From assembly GCA_905215095.1 (NCBI GenBank), contig CAJMOL010000035.1:1-10148 (forward strand): DNA of 10,148 nt. The letters run 5' to 3'. This DNA comes from an uncultured bacterium (GTDB lineage Bacteria; Actinomycetota; Coriobacteriia; Coriobacteriales; Coriobacteriaceae). The notes under the pieces were generated by a model. It was not told the origin of the DNA. It worked only from the letters and a program-made list of their open reading frames with translations, and made no database searches. The position numbers and the translations under genes are program-made. Below, one piece after another: positions 6,277 through 10,148 of the stretch (its first letter is position 1; the number at the start of each line of letters is the position of its first letter).

Positions 6277-7194
6277 TTGAATAACATGAAGGCAATCATC
6301 CCCGCCGCCGGTCTTGGCACGCGTTTTCTGCCTGGCACCAAGTGCACGCCCAAAGAGATGCTGCCGGTCCTCGACAAGCCGGTCATCCAGTATGTCGTTG
6401 AGGAGGCGCTCGACCCCGAGGAGGTCGACGATGCCATCATCGTTACTTCTCCCGGTAAGCCCGAGCTACTGAACTACTTCCAGCCCGATCGCTCGCTCGA
6501 GAACCTGCTGCGCGAGCGCGGCAAGAACGCCTATGCCGATGCCGTCGCCCACGCTGGCGGTATGCCGGTCGACTTCCGTTATCAGTACGAGCCCAAGGGC
6601 CTCGGCCATGCTATCCGCTCTGCTGCCGACGCCGTGGCAGGGGAGAACTTCCTGGTTCTTCTGGGCGACTACGTTGTGCCCAACCGCGACATCTGCGACA
6701 AGATGCTCGCCGTTTCCAAGGAGCACGGTGGCGCTTCGGTTATCGCCGTCGCTGCTTGCTCGCCGGAGGAAGTCAGCCGCTACGGCGTTATCGCCGGTGA
6801 GCGCGTCGGTTCGCTCGAGGGTGCCGAGGACGTTGCCGATGCAGAGCCGGGCGCTGTCTGGCGCATCGGCGGTCTGGTCGAGAAGCCCGCTCCCGAGGCG
6901 GCTCCGTCCAACCTGTACATCGTCGGTCGCTACCTGCTGAGCCCGCTGGTCATGGACCTGCTGGCAGATCAGCAGGCCGGCAAGGGCGGCGAGATCCAGC
7001 TTACCGACGCCATGGCCCGTTCGCTCGACCGTGAGGCCATGTATGCCGTCGTCATCGACCCGCTGTCGGGCTACGACACCGGTACTCCCTCTGGCTGGAT
7101 GGCCACCAACGCCCTCATGGCCGCAAGCGATCCTCGCTTTGCCGGCGCCTTCTGGGACGCCATCGACGAGCGCGGCGGCTTGATGCGCAAGTAA
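6277..7194 (+). CDS. galU: UTP--glucose-1-phosphate uridylyltransferase (UDP-glucose pyrophosphorylase)
   Basis: The 305-residue protein is GalU: glucose-1-phosphate plus UTP gives UDP-glucose and pyrophosphate, feeding galactose use, glycan and cell-envelope synthesis. The nucleotide-binding signature AAGLGTRFLPGTK is at 10-22, followed by TPKEMLP at 24-30, whose Lys is catalytic in the family, and KPVIQYVVEEA at 34-44. EPKGLGHAI (105-113), LLGDYVV (128-134, metal-binding Asp), VEKP (201-204) and GGEIQLTDA (237-245) complete the set. The length is normal. The start is ambiguous. TTG 6277 is only 3 bases after the AAAGGA at 6268-6273, while ATG 6286 is 12 bases after it and would give a 302-residue protein starting MKAIIPAAG. 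It has a terminator on each side, so it appears to be a single-gene unit; its promoter is not obvious in 6031-6270. Confidence 0.93.
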   Translation: MNNMKAIIPAAGLGTRFLPGTKCTPKEMLPVLDKPVIQYVVEEALDPEEVDDAIIVTSPGKPELLNYFQPDRSLENLLRERGKNAYADAVAHAGGMPVDFRYQYEPKGLGHAIRSAADAVAGENFLVLLGDYVVPNRDICDKMLAVSKEHGGASVIAVAACSPEEVSRYGVIAGERVGSLEGAEDVADAEPGAVWRIGGLVEKPAPEAAPSNLYIVGRYLLSPLVMDLLADQQAGKGGEIQLTDAMARSLDREAMYAVVIDPLSGYDTGTPSGWMATNALMAASDPRFAGAFWDAIDERGGLMRK

Positions 7195-7214
7195 GCCTTC
7201 GGGCATCGACATTT

Positions 7215-7247
7215 ACGGGCGCGGACCTCGGTTCGCGCCCGTTTTTT
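7215..7247 (+). terminator. Intrinsic terminator after galU
   Basis: ACGGGCGCG (7215-7223) pairs with CGCGCCCGT (7234-7242) over 9 bp around a 10-base loop, followed by six T residues (7242-7247). It lies 20 bases after the galU stop and isolates galU from rpoB. Confidence 0.92.
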
Positions 7248-7271
7248 ATAAGAGCTGCGATTGCTGGCTCT

Positions 7272-7302
7272 CTGTTCACAGAAAATATATGAACAGACGT
7301 TC
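7272..7302. promoter_or_regulatory. Operator-like palindrome overlapping a LexA-box-like site
   Basis: CTGTTCA (7272-7278) and TGAACAG (7290-7296) are exact complements around an 11-base A/T-rich centre, giving a 25-base palindrome like a repressor operator. Its right arm overlaps GAACAGACGTTC (7291-7302), which fits GAAC-N4-GTTC and the inner RNRY pattern of the Gram-positive LexA (Cheo) box. A possible promoter, TTGCTG (7261-7266) with ATATAT (7285-7290) at 18 bases, overlaps it. It lies after the galU terminator and 180 bases before rpoB. The sequence match is seen; the regulator is inferred. Confidence 0.4.
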
Positions 7303-7380
7303 GATACACATACATCTACCTGCGTGTTTTCTGTCGAAAAACTTTGCTACTCCAAAAACTCAATCGCGTCAAGGCTTTTC

Positions 7381-7408
7381 TTGCCCAACGGTCGGTACCT
7401 GATAAACT
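7381..7408 (+). promoter_or_regulatory. Likely promoter of rpoB
   Basis: TTGCCC (7381-7386) and TAAACT (7403-7408) are spaced 16 bases apart and lie about 75 bases before the rpoB start. With a terminator closing galU at 7247, rpoB needs its own promoter, and this is the best pair close to the gene. AACTTTGCTAC (7340-7350), 30 bases upstream of the -35, also occurs upstream of the rplJ promoter (4696-4706). Confidence 0.55.
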
Positions 7409-7481
7409 ATTAGGTTGCGATAACTGGCGAAGCTATGCCTCGCCAACCCACCGAGCATTTCCGTGAAGGAGGAAAAACCTG

Positions 7482-10148
7482 GTGACCTACGCATACACTG
7501 CCACTGAGCGCAAGCGCGTCAGCTTCGGGAAAATCCCGGAGGCCATGGAGCTCCCCAACCTTATCTCTGTTCAAAGGGAATCCTTTGAGCGTTTTAAGGA
7601 CGAGGGCCTTCGTGAGGCGTTCAAGGAATCCAGCCCCATCCAGAGCCAGAACCATGTTCTCGAGGTTACCTTCGGCGAGCATCAGTTCGGCGACCCCGCG
7701 CACACCGTCGAGGAGTGCCGCGAGAAGGACATGACCTATCAGGCCCCGCTTCTGACCGACGTCCGTCTCACCAACAAGGAGACCGGCGAGATCAAGGAGC
7801 AGCTCGTCTTCATGGGCGACTTCCCCATGATGACCGATCAGGGCACCTTCATCATCAACGGTACCGAGCGTATCGTTGTCTCGCAGCTCGTTCGTTCCCC
7901 GGGCGTGTACTACAGCTCCGAGATGGATTCGGGCAAGCAGATCTACAAGGCCCAGATCATCCCGTCCCGCGGTGCCTGGCTCGAGTTTGAGGTCGACAAG
8001 CGCGACCAGCTCATGGTCTCCATCGACCGTAAGCGCAAGCAGAGCGCCACGATGTTCCTGCGCGCCCTTGGCATCGCCGTCACCAACGACGACATCATCG
8101 AGCTGCTCGGCAACTCCGATGTGATCAAGCGCACCCTGGAGCGCGACACCGCCCTCACTCGCGAGGACGCCCTCATCGAGATCTACCGTCGCCTGCGCCC
8201 GGGCGAGCCTCCCACCGTGGACGCTTCCCGCAGCCTGCTCGAGGGCCTGCTCTTCAACCCGCAGCGCTACGATCTGGCCCGCGTCGGTCGTTACAAGGTC
8301 AACAAGAAGCTCAACCTCACCACCGAGGAAGAGGTCACGGTGCTCACCGACGAGGATATCGTCGCGACGCTGCGCTACCTGCTGTCCCTCGCTGCCGGCG
8401 AGCAGGGCTTCAAGGTCGACGACATCGACCACTTTGGCAACCGCCGCATCCGTACCGTCGGCGAGCTCGTCGCCAACCAGTTCCGTATCGGCATGAGCCG
8501 TATGGAGCGCGTCGTCCGTGAGCGCATGAGCTCCCAGGACATCGACGAGATCACCCCGCAGTCGCTCATCAACATCCGCCCGATCGTGGCCTCCATCAAG
8601 GAGTTCTTCGGTTCCTCGCAGCTCTCGCAGTTCATGGACCAGGCGAACCCCCTGACCGGTCTGACCCACAAGCGCCGTCTGTCTGCACTCGGCCCTGGCG
8701 GTCTTGCCGGCCACAAGTCCGGCTCCAGCCGCCGCACCAACGTGCCGACGGCCGTCCGCGACGTTCACAACTCGCACTACAGCCGCATGTGCCCGATCGA
8801 GACCCCTGAAGGCCCCAACATCGGCCTGATCTCCTATCTGGCTACCTATGCCCGCATCAACGAGTACGGCTTCATCGAGGCACCCTACCGCGCTGTGGAC
8901 AAGGAGACCGGCAAGGTGGCTATGGAAGCCACTTATATGACCGCCGACGAGGAGGACAACTTCATCGTCGCCCAGGCAACCGAGCCCATCGGTGAGGATG
9001 GCTGCCTGGTGAATACCCGTGTCACCGCCCGGTACCGGGACGAGATCGTGGAAGTGGAGCGGGAGCGCATCGACTACGTGGACGTGTCTCCCCGTATGAT
9101 GGTCTCCATCGCTACCGCCATGATCCCCTTCCTGCCCAACGACGACGCAAACCGTGCTCTGATGGGCGCAAACATGCAGCGTCAGGCCGTGCCTCTGCTG
9201 AAGCCCCACGCACCCATCGTGGGCACCGGTATGGAGCACAAGATCTGCATCGACTCTGAGATCGTGGTCCTGGCCGAGGGCGACGGCGTGGTCACCTCTG
9301 TGGATGCCCGCCATGTCACCGTCAAGTATGACAGCGGCGAGACCAAGGATTATAAGCTGACCAAGTTCCTGCGCTCCAACCACACCACCTGCATCAACCA
9401 GCATCCCATCGTGGATGTGGGCGAGCGGGTCCACGGCAAGCGCCTGAACGAAAAGGGCGAGTGGGAGGATCCCACGGTCCTGGCGGACGGTCCCGCCACC
9501 GATCAGGGCGAGATCGCTCTGGGCCAGAACATTCTGGTGGGCTTCATGACTTGGGAAGGCTACAACTACGAGGACGCCGTTCTGCTGAACGAACGCCTGG
9601 TCCGCGAGGATCTGTATACCTCCATTCATATTGAGGAATTCGAGATCGATTCCCGGGATACCAAGCTGGGACCCGAGGAGATCACCCGTGATATTCCCAA
9701 CGTGGGCGAGGATGCGCTGAAGGATCTGGACGAGCGCGGTATCGTTCGCGTGGGCGCCGAGGTCAAATCCGGCGACATTCTGGTGGGCAAGGTCACGCCC
9801 AAGGGCGAGACCGACCTCACCGCTGAGGAGCGCCTGCTGCGGGCTATCTTCGGTGAGAAGGCCCGCGAGGTCCGTGACACCTCTTTGAAGGTGCCCCACG
9901 GCGAGAGCGGCATCGTGCTGGATACCAAGGTCTTTACCCGTGAAAACGGCGATGAGCTTGGCCCCGGCGTCAATCAGGTGGTCCGCGTGTATATCGCTCA
10001 GCGCCGTAAGATCCAGGTGGGCGATAAAATGGCAGGCCGTCACGGCAACAAGGGCGTTGTGTCCCGCGTGCTGCCTACCGAGGATATGCCCTTCCTGCCC
10101 GACGGCACCCCGCTGGACATCGTGCTGAACCCCCTGGGCGTGCCTTCC
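7482..10148 (+). CDS. rpoB: DNA-directed RNA polymerase subunit beta, N-terminal 889 residues (3' end outside window)
   Basis: One frame is open from GTG 7482 to the right edge (889 codons). AAGGAGG at 7466-7472 sits 9 bases before the GTG. The protein is the RNA polymerase beta subunit: early lobe ([17 protein letters not shown], 15-31), [19 protein letters not shown] in the protrusion, fork and rifampicin region [13 protein letters not shown] (375-387) to [13 protein letters not shown] (395-407), [13 protein letters not shown] (437-449), then [21 protein letters not shown] and, near the edge, [17 protein letters not shown], the universal active-site lysine segment. Two oddities occur. Between GPGGL and VRDVH there are about 8 more residues than in usual bacterial beta. 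From about codon 443 codon usage and protein style switch to Clostridia-like, suggesting a chimera or recombinant. The frame is intact across the switch. Confidence 0.95.
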   Translation, partial: MTYAYTATERKRVSFGKIPEAMELPNLISVQRESFERFKDEGLREAFKESSPIQSQNHVLEVTFGEHQFGDPAHTVEECREKDMTYQAPLLTDVRLTNKETGEIKEQLVFMGDFPMMTDQGTFIINGTERIVVSQLVRSPGVYYSSEMDSGKQIYKAQIIPSRGAWLEFEVDKRDQLMVSIDRKRKQSATMFLRALGIAVTNDDIIELLGNSDVIKRTLERDTALTREDALIEIYRRLRPGEPPTVDASRSLLEGLLFNPQRYDLARVGRYKVNKKLNLTTEEEVTVLTDEDIVATLRYLLSLAAGEQGFKVDDIDHFGNRRIRTVGELVANQFRIGMSRMERVVRERMSSQDIDEITPQSLINIRPIVASIKEFFGSSQLSQFMDQANPLTGLTHKRRLSALGPGGLAGHKSGSSRRTNVPTAVRDVHNSHYSRMCPIETPEGPNIGLISYLATYARINEYGFIEAPYRAVDKETGKVAMEATYMTADEEDNFIVAQATEPIGEDGCLVNTRVTARYRDEIVEVERERIDYVDVSPRMMVSIATAMIPFLPNDDANRALMGANMQRQAVPLLKPHAPIVGTGMEHKICIDSEIVVLAEGDGVVTSVDARHVTVKYDSGETKDYKLTKFLRSNHTTCINQHPIVDVGERVHGKRLNEKGEWEDPTVLADGPATDQGEIALGQNILVGFMTWEGYNYEDAVLLNERLVREDLYTSIHIEEFEIDSRDTKLGPEEITRDIPNVGEDALKDLDERGIVRVGAEVKSGDILVGKVTPKGETDLTAEERLLRAIFGEKAREVRDTSLKVPHGESGIVLDTKVFTRENGDELGPGVNQVVRVYIAQRRKIQVGDKMAGRHGNKGVVSRVLPTEDMPFLPDGTPLDIVLNPLGVPS
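8800..8838 (+). other. Apparent mosaic junction inside rpoB
   Basis: Upstream in rpoB, leucine is about 20 CTC to 14 CTG, with no CGG arginine and only about 6 GTG valines. Downstream, CTC occurs about once against about 30 CTG, CGG six times, and GTG about 27 times. Proline changes from mixed CCG/CCC to nearly all CCC. The change falls between CCG-ATC-GAG (8793-8801) and CTG-ATC-TCC (8826-8834), inside the most conserved motif of the gene. Counts were made by hand and may be off by a few. Confidence 0.7.

Noticed and set aside
8702..8766. Frameshift pair as an explanation of the odd segment in the rifampicin region
   Set aside because: Reading the segment in the other two frames does not restore the usual RERAGFE sequence, and the length difference is a whole number of codons, so a simple compensated frameshift does not explain it.
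7410..10043. Long minus-strand open frame (877 codons) opposite rpoB
   Set aside because: It is a shadow of rpoB, produced by high-GC codon bias. The plus strand encodes an unmistakable RNA polymerase beta, and the antisense product is low-complexity, rich in His, Asp, Gly and Val.

Overview
The window looks like a chromosomal housekeeping segment from a high-GC gut-type actinobacterium, most likely a Coriobacteriia member such as Collinsella. That assignment is inference. It rests on the high GC content, the strong preference for C- and G-ending codons, the AAGGAG-type ribosome binding sites and the style of the proteins; I could not run a search. No tRNA, rRNA, CRISPR array, insertion sequence or phage gene is visible.

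Layout. Bases 2-475 are the 3' end of an MFS transporter. A perfect 22-bp inverted repeat (491-557) separates it from an apparent two-gene unit: a cytoplasmic GH13 alpha-amylase-family enzyme (629-2005) and a family-6-like uracil/hypoxanthine DNA glycosylase (2009-2572). A minus-strand gene of unknown function (2574-3236) converges on the glycosylase with a single base between the stop codons. It diverges from a class I/II aminotransferase gene (3330-4466). Next come about 500 bases without a gene. The first half holds unexplained hairpins. The second half is a clear ribosomal-protein control region: a promoter, an L10-leader-type RNA and an intrinsic terminator acting as attenuator. After this lie rplJ (4967-5488) and rplL (5591-5968), separated by three small hairpins and closed by a strong terminator. 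galU (6277-7194, own terminator) sits between rplL and rpoB. rpoB (7482 to the right edge) has its own promoter region.

How the genes work together. L10 and L12 form the ribosomal stalk and the leader should let L10 limit its own synthesis. rpoB encodes the RNA polymerase beta subunit, here separated from rplJL by galU and two terminators. GalU makes UDP-glucose and the GH13 enzyme cuts alpha-glucans, so both touch glucose and glycogen metabolism, but nothing shows that they are co-regulated.

The most notable observation is inside rpoB. Near base 8800-8835, in the near-universal [13 protein letters not shown] motif, codon usage changes abruptly: CTC-rich leucine gives way to almost only CTG, GTC to GTG, and CGG appears for arginine. 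The protein also becomes Clostridia-like. The reading frame stays intact. This is either a chimeric assembly joined at a conserved motif or a recombinant rpoB. Just upstream, the rifampicin-pocket segment has an apparent 8-residue insertion. A second, subtler shift occurs in the last third of the aminotransferase gene, where A-ending codons rise about five-fold. I see no convincing novel multi-gene system.
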